Below are positions 7,941 to 15,915 of a stretch of 19,876 nucleotides of DNA, piece by piece. Made by a program: the position numbers and the translations under genes. How positions within the stretch are numbered: position 1 is the stretch's first letter; each line of letters begins with the position of its first letter. Source of the DNA: an uncultured Porphyromonadaceae bacterium (GTDB lineage: Bacteria > Bacteroidota > Bacteroidia > Bacteroidales > Muribaculaceae); the NCBI GenBank assembly GCA_900550645.1, contig URTA01000048.1, forward strand, positions 1-19,876. The letters run 5' to 3'. The notes beneath the pieces were generated by a model that saw nothing but the letters and a program-made list of their open reading frames with translations, was not told the DNA's origin and ran no database searches.

Positions 7941-8449
7941 TGAAACGATTGATTATGGCGGCGGCAGCGTCTGCACTGCTGCTCGTGGCTGTGGGCTGCA
8001 AACCCACGGAAGCCAATTACAAGGCGGCGTATGAAGCCGCACAGGCAGGACGCAACGCGCAGCCTGAATTTGAAGGCATGATACTCGAAGGCGGCCCCCG
8101 CTGGCACAGGGTGGGGGAGGACTCTGTCCTGCTGTTGCGCCACTCCATGGCGCGGCTCGAGGGCGACACCGCACGCCTGCACCCGTTCAATGTCGCTGTC
8201 GGAGCATACGGCATGTTGACCAATGCCTCTGCCCATGTCGACCGGCTGCGCGAGGCCGGATACGACAGCCGTGTCCTGCGCGACGGCGACCAAAAGTATT
8301 ACGCCATAGCCGCGCAGTTCGACTCCATACAGCCTACTGTGCCGTTCATCGATAAGTATATGAGGGAGCATCCGTCAGACATGTATGCTGGGCTTCCGCA
8401 CCGCCCTGTCGTCGAAATCCCGCTGGCGTGCCGGGGCGTTTCATATTGA
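7937..8449 (+). CDS. SPOR-domain lipoprotein
   Basis: This is a small lipoprotein. After a hydrophobic signal comes the lipobox AVGC; two start codons, at 7937 and 7940, differ by one Met. The first overlaps the GH13 stop. The C-terminal half resembles a SPOR domain: PFNVAVGAYGMLTNASAHVD, then RLREAGYDSRVLRDGD, then KYYAIAAQFDS, ending near VVEIPLA. This fits the strand-helix-strand pattern of the fold. SPOR domains bind denuded glycan strands of septal peptidoglycan. The protein is therefore probably attached to a membrane and facing peptidoglycan in the periplasm. The ATGA overlap implies coupled translation with the amylase, which is an odd partner for a cell-wall-binding protein. The domain call rests on pattern recognition only. 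Confidence 0.8.
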   Translation: MMKRLIMAAAASALLLVAVGCKPTEANYKAAYEAAQAGRNAQPEFEGMILEGGPRWHRVGEDSVLLLRHSMARLEGDTARLHPFNVAVGAYGMLTNASAHVDRLREAGYDSRVLRDGDQKYYAIAAQFDSIQPTVPFIDKYMREHPSDMYAGLPHRPVVEIPLACRGVSY

Positions 8450-8464
8450 CAATACGGGCAATGG

Positions 8465-8503
8465 CAAAGGGCTGCAACCAGACATTTCAGTTGCAGCCCT
8501 TTG
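8465..8503. terminator. Hairpin shared by two convergent genes
   Basis: A perfect 14-bp stem (CAAAGGGCTGCAAC at 8465-8478 with GTTGCAGCCCTTTG at 8490-8503) has an 11-nt loop. It lies between the stops of the rightward SPOR gene and the leftward Asn-rich gene, so it can serve both strands. Neither strand has a long T tract outside the stem. Confidence 0.75.
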
Positions 8504-8530
8504 GCATATATGTATGTTGAGGTGGGAATG

Positions 8531-9646
8531 TCACATCCCGTATATCAAGTCGGTATAGTAGCCGTAGCCGCCGTAATTGTTGACTGACGGGCCGTATTGC
8601 AGCGTGATGTAGCCGGTGTTGTTGCCTCCCCACCATGTGGCGGTCAGGCTGCCTCCCGACTGGGTAACGCTGATCGGGTTGCCGTACATCTGGCAGAGCT
8701 GTGCGTATGTGGCGCGGTAGCGGTAGTCGGTGTTGACGGTGCTGCCGTACTGGAAGCGCACGCAGTTCATTCCCGAGGTGGTGTAGTATACCGTGGCTTC
8801 AGGCCATACTATGCCGCATTGCGACACATTGGTCAGGAAGATGGCATTGTTAATCGCGCTGGTCACTGCATACCCTGCATCGATGAGTGTCGTGATGCCG
8901 TAGTCTATCAGGCTTCCGAAAGTCAGGCCGAGAATGCCCGAAATGGTAGGCAGCGGGCCGTGGTAACCGTATCCGTAGCGCGGGGGGCGCGGAGGTGGCG
9001 GGGGCAGCGGACGCTCGGGGCGCGGGTGGTGCGGCGGACGGTAGTCGTGGTGGTGAGGTGGTGGTGGAGCTACGCTGGGTCTACCTCCCGGACGCGGTGC
9101 GCTTCCGCCGTGGCCGTGGTCTGCCTTTGGAGGTCTGCCGTGGTTGTCTTTCGGTTTCCCGGGATTGCCTCCGTGGTGCTTGCCATGGTTGTCATTAGGA
9201 CGGTAGTTGCCGTTGTTAGGTCTGCCGTTGTTAGGACGGTTGTCTTTGTCTCCATTAGGGCGGCCGTTGTTGTTGGGGCGGTTGTTGTTGCCGCCGTTAG
9301 GCCTTCCTTGGTTTCCGCCGGGACGGTTTCCGTTGTTGTTGCGGTTGTTATTCCTGTTGTCGTTTCTATTGTCGTTCCGGTTGCGGTTGTCGTTCCGGTT
9401 TGTATTGTTATTGTGGTTGGTGTTATTGTTACGGTTGCCGCCGGAGCGGTTTCCGCCGATAGTCCGTGTGCCAGAGGAGCGAGAGCTTGTGGCTCGTTCT
9501 CCGCTTGCACGTTTCTCTGTCGATGTGCGGTGATGACCTCCCCCGTTCCTTTGGGGCTCGCCGATTTCGCTGCCTATAGCCACCGGGCTTGCTGTCATGC
9601 CGAGGCAGAGCAGAAATAGCCATACGTATTGTCTCGTCTTTTTCAT
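8531..9646 (-). CDS. Secreted Asn/Arg/Gly-rich low-complexity protein with unrecognised C-terminal domain
   Basis: The function is unknown. The start at 9646 is chosen because it gives a signal peptide (MKKTRQYVWLFLLCLGMTASPVA); an upstream in-frame ATG at 9673 would add MSDKKNSTT. After the signal comes a long disordered region of Asn, Arg, Gly and Asp in short repeats such as NRNDNRN and RPNNGRPNNG. A Gly/Lys/His-rich part and a Pro/His cluster (APPPPHHHDYRPPHHPRPER) follow. The last 145 residues or so look globular: ISGILGLTFGSLIDYGITTL, then AIFLTNVSQCGIVWPEATVY, then YATYAQLCQ-like and GGSLTATWWGGNN segments, with two cysteines. No catalytic motif is recognised. It may be surface exposed, bind cations or polyanions through its basic and His-rich tract, or coat the envelope. 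The gene is monocistronic, and no consensus promoter is visible upstream. Confidence 0.8.
   Translation of the reverse strand: MKKTRQYVWLFLLCLGMTASPVAIGSEIGEPQRNGGGHHRTSTEKRASGERATSSRSSGTRTIGGNRSGGNRNNNTNHNNNTNRNDNRNRNDNRNDNRNNNRNNNGNRPGGNQGRPNGGNNNRPNNNGRPNGDKDNRPNNGRPNNGNYRPNDNHGKHHGGNPGKPKDNHGRPPKADHGHGGSAPRPGGRPSVAPPPPHHHDYRPPHHPRPERPLPPPPPRPPRYGYGYHGPLPTISGILGLTFGSLIDYGITTLIDAGYAVTSAINNAIFLTNVSQCGIVWPEATVYYTTSGMNCVRFQYGSTVNTDYRYRATYAQLCQMYGNPISVTQSGGSLTATWWGGNNTGYITLQYGPSVNNYGGYGYYTDLIYGM
9186..9440 (-). repeat. Degenerate short tandem repeats inside the Asn-rich gene
   Basis: On the plus strand this stretch is a run of GTTGTT-, CGGTT- and GCCGTTAGG-type units, for example CCGTTGTTAGG repeated near 9210-9240. 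On the coding strand they specify Asn, Arg, Gly and Pro repeats. The low complexity also creates long antisense reading frames. Such DNA is prone to length change by slippage. Confidence 0.7.
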
Positions 9647-10100
9647 AGTTGTGCTGTTTTTCTTATCTGACACCCATACTGCGGCATTAGTTTAATTGCG
9701 CCGTGCTTTTAGTGGATAGTCCTTGCTTGTGTGTGCCATTACCTCCTGAAACGGTACACATTAATTATTTGCTGGCGGTGTGCCGATAACATGGCATCAA
9801 TCCTGAACGTTAAAGCTGTCAGGTGGTTTTAACTTAAATCTTTGCTGCCTTTTTGCATTTCGCTTTGAGGAGGGTGTATTCATCGAATGACGAGAAACTG
9901 CGCGTGCCTGTAGATAACTTTTTCTGAATGGATAAATGAAAGCATGCGGTGTCGTAATGCCGTAAATGTTGCGTTAGGGCGGCGGTGTCGTATGTTGTAT
10001 GGTGGCAAAATGATGTGGATGCGCGAGCGGCCTCCCTTGGTGAAAGGACGTGCCAGGCCTCGCTTCGGATGATTTTCTGTGTTAAACTGGAAATTTAGTG

Positions 10101-10130
10101 TTGGCAAGTAGAGTAAAAATGCTAAATTTG
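10101..10130 (+). promoter_or_regulatory. Bacteroidetes-type promoter for susC/susD, distal
   Basis: A -33 TTG (10101-10103), a 19-bp spacer and a perfect -7 TAAATTTG (10123-10130) are present. The predicted transcription start is near 10137, leaving a leader of about 340 nt before the SusC start codon. No consensus promoter is visible closer to the gene. Confidence 0.65.
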
Positions 10131-10232
10131 CGATGTCTTACCGTATTTCGCGATGTCGGCAAGGCGAGGTTTCGGGTATATGCCCGAGGCTGAAAGAGTA
10201 CTTTTGCATCTGGATGGCAGCCGATAGAGTCA

Positions 10233-10240
10233 TAGCTTTG
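10233..10240 (+). promoter_or_regulatory. Possible second -7 element upstream of susC
   Basis: TAGCTTTG matches TAnnTTTG, but the sequence 20 bp upstream has no TTG; the nearest one (10204-10206) is 26 bp away. It could be a weak or activator-dependent promoter, or chance. Confidence 0.25.
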
Positions 10241-10478
10241 ATAACCTATCTATACCATTGGAAAACAATCTGTTGAGATGTCTGGCGGCGCATTTGTCGC
10301 GCTTCGACTCGCATGATTTGGTTTTCTGTCTAACCTAACCTGTTTTGGGCTTGACCGTCGGTGTCTCGGGGTGTGAAAAATGTAGGTCGCGATGCTTGTC
10401 GCCTGTGGTGGCATAGTGTCCGATTTGCCCTAAGTGTTTGATATAAAACCAAATAACAATATCTAAACAACTGTAAGT

Positions 10479-13400
10479 ATGAGAAAACTGTTTTTACTTT
10501 TGGTGGCAGTGTTAGCATGCAGTTGGTCGATGCCCGCCCTGGCGCGCACGATCACCGGTAGCGTGCTTGATGCAGCCAACAATGACCCCCTCATCGGCGC
10601 GACTATCATGCCCGTCGGTGGCGGTCAAGGCACAGATGCCGACTTCGACGGTAACTTCACACTTAACATTCCCGACAATGTGAAGCAGATTACCTTCTCG
10701 TATGTAGGCTACAAGTCCAAAACCCTTCCCGTACAGAGTGAGATGCACGTTTATCTGGAGTCTTCAGTGACTTCTCTCGATGACGTGGTCGTTATCGCCT
10801 ACGGTACCGGTACAAAGGAATCTCTGACCGGTTCTGTCGCTGTCGTTGACTCCAAGGCTATCGAGGATCGCCCCGTGACTTCTGTCACCCAGGCTCTCGA
10901 GGGTAACGCTCCTGGTGTGCAGGTGAACAACTCAACCGGCCAGCCGGGTTCTTCACCCTCTATCCGTATCCGTGGTTTCAACTCGTTCACCTCTTCTGCA
11001 CAGAGTCCTCTCTATGTGGTTGACGGTATCGTTTACCAGGGCGACATCGCGGACATCAATCCCGCAGACATCGAGTCTATGTCAGTCCTCAAGGACGCCG
11101 CTTCCTGCGCACTCTACGGTAACCGTGGTGCCAACGGTGTCATCCTGATCAACACCAAGCGTGCGAAAGGTCAGGGCAAGGTTGACGTTACTCTCCAGGT
11201 TCGCCAGGGTATGTACACTCGCGGTCTTCCCGAGTACGACACCCTCGGCGCAAACCAGTGGATGGAAACAGCTCTCCAGGGCTGGGCTCGCGGTCGCCAG
11301 ACTGCCGGAGCTCCCGGTACTTACGATGAGATCCTCGCCTCTTCTGCAGCTGCCTTTATCGGCGGTTTCGTCAGCGGAACTAACATCTACGGCGGCGATG
11401 CCTCTACAGTATTTGACGCAACAGGCAAGCTGACCCGTGACGTACTCCCCGGTTACAATGACCTCGACTGGTGGGACGCTATCTCACGCACTGGTCACCG
11501 TCAGGAATACAACGTCAACGCTACCGGCGCTACCGAGAAGTTTGACGCTTTCGCTTCTGTCGGTTACCTGAAGGAGAACGGCTATATGCTCCAGACTGAC
11601 TACGAGCGTTTCAACGGCCGTTTCGTTGCCAACTACAACCCTGTTTCATTCCTGAAACTTGGCGCTGACCTCTCTGCAAGTTACAGCGAGTCTGACCAGG
11701 GTATCGCTGACCCCGATAACCTGAACGCTGTAACCAACCCGTTCCTCACCATGTTCTATGCTCCTATCCAGTCATACTACCAGCACTATGCTGCGGATGC
11801 TGAAGATGGCTCCTACAAGGCTGGTGACATCGTATATGGCGAAGACGGCCAGCCCGTTTGGAACACTGACGGTATGAACAAGGGCAGCAACATTGCTTGG
11901 CTGATGCGCCTTGACTCTTCAACATACAAGAACAGCACTATCAATGGCTCTCTTTACGGTACTGCTATCCTTCCCTACGGCTTCGAGCTGACAGTTCGCG
12001 GCAGCATGATGCGTTCTTTCCTCAGCGGCAAGGACTATTCTAACCGCATCATCGGTTCACAGCAGGGCCAAGGCGGTATGGACCTCCATCACCAGAATGT
12101 AGGTTCTCACACCTTCATGCAGACTCTTAACTGGAGCCGTGAGTACGGCCTGCACCACATCGACGTGATGCTCGACCATGAGAACTACCAGTATGGCTAC
12201 AACACATACTCCCTCCGCAAGAGTGGTCAGCTCATCGACGGCAACTACTCTATGAACAACTTCCAGAACCTTGACGCTGACAGCGAGAGCCAGGCTGAAA
12301 TCCGCACAGAGTCTTACCTCGGCCGTGCTCGTTACAACTTCGATCAGAAATACTTCGCTGAGTTCTCTCTCCGCCGTGACGGTACTTCTCGCTTTGCCAA
12401 GAACAACCGTTGGGGTACATTCTGGTCTGTAGGTGCAAGCTGGATTCTCACTAAGGAGAAATTCCTCCACAATGTTGACTGGCTCAACTACTTGAAGCTC
12501 CGTCTCGCTTACGGTTCTGTAGGTAACGACGCTGCTGCTTCTGCATACTCTTACCTGACTCTCTACTCTCCCTGGTTCACATACGAGGGCATCGGTACTA
12601 TGTACCCCGGCTCTATCGGTACTTCTGACCTGAAGTGGGAGTCTACCAAGACACTCGATATCGCATTGGAAGGTAGCCTCTTCAACGACCGCTTCAACTT
12701 CACAATCGGTTACTTCGACAAGCGCAATGCTGACCTGCTCTACAGCCGCACTCTTCCCTTCTCTCAGGGTACTGTCGGCAACAGCGGTCTGCTTCCCTCT
12801 GTAATGCAGAACATCGGTACTATGTCAAACCGTGGTTGGGAACTCCAGTTCGGCGTTGACATCATCCGCAATGCTGATTTCCGTTGGAACTTCAACATCG
12901 ACGCTTCGTTCATCAAGAACAAGATTATCAAGCTCCCGGACAACCAGGACATCGTAGGCCAGGCTCTCTTCCAGGGCAAGTCTCTCTATGAGAAGTTCAC
13001 TTACGACTGGGCAGGTGTTGACCAGCGCACTGGTAACTCTCTGTACTACATGCACCCGGATTCTCCCGAATACTACAAGTATGACGAGAACGGCAACCAG
13101 TACTACGACGAGCAGCTCTGGATGACAAACCTCGCTAATGCAAGCAAGAGCGGCAACCTCTTCGTCGACGAGAACGGCAACTACCTGACTGACCGTGCGA
13201 CTACATACGCTAAGCGTGCCCTCAAGGGTTCTGCACTCCCCACAGTGTTCGGTTCTTTCAGCACGAACTTCTCTTGGAAGGGCATCAACCTTGGTCTTCT
13301 CTTCACTTACAGCCTCGGCGGTAAGACTTACAACGGCAACTACGCTTCTCTGATGAGCCTCAACACCCAGAGCCCGGGCGCTCTCCACAAGGACATCCTC

Positions 13401-13826
13401 AACTCTTGGCAGGGTACTCCCACAGCTAACGCTGATCTGGAACACGTGGGCATGACTTACAACCCCGCAAACTCTGACCTCTCTGCTATCGAGGTGAGTG
13501 CAATCCCGACCAATGGTCAGGTTGATCCCAACGGCGTGCCTGTACTCAATACTCAGCTCGACCAGTACAACAATGCTTCTTCAAGCCGCTTCCTCGTTTC
13601 GAGCAGCTACCTGTGCATGAAGAATATCAACATCTCATACGACTTCCCCAAGAAGTGGGTGAACGCTATGAAGATGCAGAACCTCAACCTTGGCTTCTCG
13701 GTTGACAACCTCTTCCTGATCACTAAGCAGAAAGGTATGAACCCGCAGTACAGCTTCTCCGGCGGTCAGGGCGCATATTATGTTCCCTCTCGCGTCTTCT
13801 CATTCCAGCTCACAGTCAAGTTCTAA
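10479..13826 (+). CDS. SusC/RagA-family TonB-linked outer membrane protein
   Basis: This is an outer-membrane transporter that, with its SusD partner, imports oligosaccharides or peptides using TonB energy. After a signal peptide (MRKLFLLLVAVLACSWSMPALA) comes a carboxypeptidase-regulatory-like domain (about residues 23-90, with GSVLDAANNDPLIGATIMPV and TFSYVGYKSKTLPV). A TonB-box-like segment follows (LDDVVVIAYGTGTKESLTGS). The plug (about 120-235) contains ALEGNAPGVQV, PSIRIRGFNS, PLYVVDGIV and the typical VLKDAASCALYGNRGANGVI. The remainder is a beta-barrel that ends in a terminal Phe (SRVFSFQLTVKF). The 1115-aa length is usual. SusD starts 21 nt downstream. Codon use is strongly of the high-expression type. 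No adjacent enzyme or regulator reveals the substrate. Confidence 0.97.
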   Translation: MRKLFLLLVAVLACSWSMPALARTITGSVLDAANNDPLIGATIMPVGGGQGTDADFDGNFTLNIPDNVKQITFSYVGYKSKTLPVQSEMHVYLESSVTSLDDVVVIAYGTGTKESLTGSVAVVDSKAIEDRPVTSVTQALEGNAPGVQVNNSTGQPGSSPSIRIRGFNSFTSSAQSPLYVVDGIVYQGDIADINPADIESMSVLKDAASCALYGNRGANGVILINTKRAKGQGKVDVTLQVRQGMYTRGLPEYDTLGANQWMETALQGWARGRQTAGAPGTYDEILASSAAAFIGGFVSGTNIYGGDASTVFDATGKLTRDVLPGYNDLDWWDAISRTGHRQEYNVNATGATEKFDAFASVGYLKENGYMLQTDYERFNGRFVANYNPVSFLKLGADLSASYSESDQGIADPDNLNAVTNPFLTMFYAPIQSYYQHYAADAEDGSYKAGDIVYGEDGQPVWNTDGMNKGSNIAWLMRLDSSTYKNSTINGSLYGTAILPYGFELTVRGSMMRSFLSGKDYSNRIIGSQQGQGGMDLHHQNVGSHTFMQTLNWSREYGLHHIDVMLDHENYQYGYNTYSLRKSGQLIDGNYSMNNFQNLDADSESQAEIRTESYLGRARYNFDQKYFAEFSLRRDGTSRFAKNNRWGTFWSVGASWILTKEKFLHNVDWLNYLKLRLAYGSVGNDAAASAYSYLTLYSPWFTYEGIGTMYPGSIGTSDLKWESTKTLDIALEGSLFNDRFNFTIGYFDKRNADLLYSRTLPFSQGTVGNSGLLPSVMQNIGTMSNRGWELQFGVDIIRNADFRWNFNIDASFIKNKIIKLPDNQDIVGQALFQGKSLYEKFTYDWAGVDQRTGNSLYYMHPDSPEYYKYDENGNQYYDEQLWMTNLANASKSGNLFVDENGNYLTDRATTYAKRALKGSALPTVFGSFSTNFSWKGINLGLLFTYSLGGKTYNGNYASLMSLNTQSPGALHKDILNSWQGTPTANADLEHVGMTYNPANSDLSAIEVSAIPTNGQVDPNGVPVLNTQLDQYNNASSSRFLVSSSYLCMKNINISYDFPKKWVNAMKMQNLNLGFSVDNLFLITKQKGMNPQYSFSGGQGAYYVPSRVFSFQLTVKF

Positions 13827-13847
13827 AATACATAAGAGAATACAGAA

Positions 13848-15650
13848 ATGAAAAGTAATATATTTTTACACGGTCTGATCGCTCTGGGATCAGTCGGTCT
13901 GTTCGGGGCTTGTGCTTCTGACTACCTCGACACTACCCCTGAGGCGAACTTCCCCGACAAGGACGCCCTCAGCACCGTTGACAATATCCAGTTGGCTCTG
14001 AACGGTATCTCGCTGTCCATGAACACGCAGTACCAGTCCACTTCATGGAACCAGTACAACGGTGAGTCATACGTCAACACTATCTGCAACGAGGCAATGG
14101 GCCAGGACTATATCTCCGGTCTTGCCGGTGCTATGTTCTCCGCTGAAACTATCAAGGGCGACAACTGGAACAACGCTGATATGCTCCTCAATGCAATTCC
14201 TTGGGACTATGCATACGGCCTTATTCAGCAGGCCAACAAGATCCTCGACGTGGTTGACACTGCCGAGGGTGACGAGGAGACTCGCGCTTGGGTGAAGGCT
14301 CAGGCTCTCACTTATCGCGCTCATTCCTACACCAAGCTTCTTCAGTTCTATGCTCCCCGCTGGGAGGACAGCAACAACGGCGATACCTACTGCCTCGTTA
14401 AGAGAACTACCGGCGAGATCAAGAATGCTCCGCTCGCAACCATGAACGACATCCTTGCCCTCGTATATGAGGACCTCAACACTGCCATCGCTCTTTATGA
14501 CCAGGCAGGCAACCATGCCCGCGACATGAAGTGGATGGTTGACAAGAGCATAGCTCAGGGTATCTATGCCCGCGTAGCAATGATCAAGCACGACTGGCAG
14601 ACTGCTCAGAAGATGGCTCACGATGCTCGTCAGGGCTACACCATCATGGACAATGACACTTACCTCTCTGGTTTCTATGATGACAACAATGACAATATGT
14701 GGACTTCCGGCTCTGCCGACGAAGACATCTACTATTGGTCTTGGGGTTCGCACTATGCTGCAAACGGCCTGTACGTGAAGAACTGGGGCGTAGGCGCAGG
14801 TGCTATCGACCTCGACCTCTACAACCAGATGGACGAGAACGACATACGTCGTCAGCTCTACATTACTCCTGACAAGATTGCCTTCACTCAGAGCGTGAAC
14901 AAGGCTTGGAACCCCGGCAAACTTGAAGCCAGCGACTATTGGGACGCTGACCTCGTGGATGCTACAAAGGATCTGAACCTTGCTGCCGGTGCCTCATCCA
15001 GAAAGGAAGCTAACGGTAAGAAGTGGGGTCTCGTAAATGTGACTATGCGTTACTGCGCATACTTCATCAGCGACATCTTCAAGGGCAACTACAACGACTG
15101 CTTCCCCGGTACTGACAACTATATGGCATACTATGCTACCGGCCAGTCTGGTCAGGTTCTGCTTTCTCGTGGTGTATATGGTACTCAGGTTGTCACTCCT
15201 TTCGGTGCACAGCTGAAGTTCATCGCCAAAGCTCCCTACGGAACAAGCAAGTATCCCTTTATGCGTGCTGCCGAGATGTGCCTGACTGAGGCTGAAGCTG
15301 CTTGGCATAACAACGACTTCACTACTGCTCAGAACTGCCTTAAGGAGATCAACGGCAAGCGTATCTCTGGTTACACTTGCACAGCTACAGGCGAAGAACT
15401 TCTCAAGGAGATTCAGCTCAGCCGCCGTATCGAACTCTGGGGTGAAGGCTTCGGCTGGTCTGACTTCAAGCGTTGGAACTTGCCTATCAACCGTCGCGCA
15501 TGGGTTGCTAACGACCCGACTTCTGGCAACTGGATGCCCGAGCGTGCCGGTGTAGTTGAAACTACTAAGAACCACGGCTGGATGTTCACTCTCCCCAACT
15601 CGGAGTCTGACTACAACGACCAGGTTGACCGCAACCTCCTTCCGAAGTGA
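13848..15650 (+). CDS. SusD/RagB-family outer membrane lipoprotein
   Basis: This is the surface lipoprotein that captures substrate and forms the lid over the SusC barrel encoded just upstream. The signal ends in the lipobox FGAC, with Cys22 as the lipidation site. The N-terminal SusD part contains DYLDTTPEANFPDKDALSTV and the TPR-like segment AQALTYRAHSYTKLLQFYAP. The C-terminal part contains YPFMRAAEMCLTEAEAAWHN, then EIQLSRRIELWGEGFGWSDF and KRWNLPINR, a hallmark of the RagB/SusD C-terminal region. The 600-aa length is in the family range. It shares the expression-type codon bias of the SusC gene, and a strong terminator follows. The bound glycan or peptide cannot be told from sequence. 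Confidence 0.96.
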   Translation: MKSNIFLHGLIALGSVGLFGACASDYLDTTPEANFPDKDALSTVDNIQLALNGISLSMNTQYQSTSWNQYNGESYVNTICNEAMGQDYISGLAGAMFSAETIKGDNWNNADMLLNAIPWDYAYGLIQQANKILDVVDTAEGDEETRAWVKAQALTYRAHSYTKLLQFYAPRWEDSNNGDTYCLVKRTTGEIKNAPLATMNDILALVYEDLNTAIALYDQAGNHARDMKWMVDKSIAQGIYARVAMIKHDWQTAQKMAHDARQGYTIMDNDTYLSGFYDDNNDNMWTSGSADEDIYYWSWGSHYAANGLYVKNWGVGAGAIDLDLYNQMDENDIRRQLYITPDKIAFTQSVNKAWNPGKLEASDYWDADLVDATKDLNLAAGASSRKEANGKKWGLVNVTMRYCAYFISDIFKGNYNDCFPGTDNYMAYYATGQSGQVLLSRGVYGTQVVTPFGAQLKFIAKAPYGTSKYPFMRAAEMCLTEAEAAWHNNDFTTAQNCLKEINGKRISGYTCTATGEELLKEIQLSRRIELWGEGFGWSDFKRWNLPINRRAWVANDPTSGNWMPERAGVVETTKNHGWMFTLPNSESDYNDQVDRNLLPK

Positions 15651-15672
15651 TAACGACTAATCACTGATATAC

Positions 15673-15720
15673 AGAGAGGGCGTACCGGCATTGCCGATAC
15701 GCCCTCTCTCTTTGCTTTCT
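15673..15720 (+). terminator. Terminator of the susC/susD operon
   Basis: A perfect 12-bp stem (AGAGAGGGCGTA at 15673-15684 with TACGCCCTCTCT at 15698-15709) contains an inner CGGC/GCCG pairing. It is followed by a pyrimidine-rich, T-containing tract (CTTTGCTTTCT). It begins 22 nt after the susD stop. Confidence 0.9.
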
Positions 15721-15745
15721 CGTCTGCACATGACTCATGCGACTG

Positions 15746-15788
15746 CTCAGAGATCTCTGAGATCTCTGAGATCTCCGAGTTGTCGGAG
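15746..15788. repeat. Palindromic 9-bp tandem repeat (AGATCTCTG x3) plus hairpin
   Basis: AGATCTCTG at 15751-15759 and 15760-15768 is followed by AGATCTCCG at 15769-15777. The first copy is the centre of a 16-bp perfect palindrome (15746-15761). The last copy runs into a 6-bp hairpin (CTCCGA 15773-15778, loop GTTG, TCGGAG 15783-15788). It lies between the susD terminator and the tRNA-His terminator, in a stretch without genes. Confidence 0.7.
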
Positions 15789-15828
15789 GTTGTGTCTGAT
15801 TCTGTTGTGCTGGAGATGGGGTAGGTAT

Positions 15829-15864
15829 AAAAAATGAATAGCTCGCATCACTGCGGACTATTCA
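15829..15864 (-). terminator. Terminator of the tRNA-His transcript
   Basis: Read on the minus strand, TGAATAG (15858-15864) pairs with CTATTCA (15835-15841). The stem continues through a mismatch and a G-T pair into CGCA/TGCG-type pairing with a 4-nt loop. Six T residues follow (plus-strand A run 15829-15834). It lies about 50 nt beyond the tRNA 3' end. Confidence 0.85.
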
Positions 15865-15915
15865 CGATAATTATTCACCAAAACAAATTCATATCCCTAT
15901 GACAGGGAAAATCTA

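Larger units (their letters stand above)
9674..10478. other. About 800 bp without a convincing gene, upstream of susC
   Basis: No open frame here shows coding character. A 75-codon minus-strand frame (9880-10107) and a 47-codon plus-strand frame (10133-10276) have no recognisable features. The region holds an imperfect hairpin (GCGA..GGCCT at 10023-10033 with AGGCC-TCGC at 10055-10063), a consensus promoter at 10101-10130, and a second possible -7 element at 10233-10240. There is also a small hairpin (TCGGG 10172-10176 with CCCGA 10183-10187). The right half is best read as the 5' leader of the SusC/SusD transcript. Confidence 0.6.

Noticed and set aside
8597..9619. Plus-strand frame of 340 codons, rich in Val, antisense to the Asn-rich gene
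   Set aside because: It is the reverse complement of Asn/Arg/Gly/Pro repeat codons, which produces long Val/Ala/Arg runs without stops. It lacks a signal peptide or any family pattern, and the minus-strand frame has a clear signal peptide and globular domain.
9880..10107. 75-codon minus-strand frame in the gap upstream of susC
   Set aside because: It has no promoter, no recognisable motif and no hydrophobic or domain pattern; this length is expected by chance in such DNA.
10133..10276. 47-codon frame in the susC leader starting MSYRISRCRQ
   Set aside because: Its ATG lies 3 nt after the promoter -7 element and therefore before the predicted transcription start; there is no ribosome binding site and no recognisable sequence.
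15746..15788. CRISPR array
   Set aside because: The repeat unit is only 9 bp and directly tandem, with no spacers, and no cas gene is present in the window.
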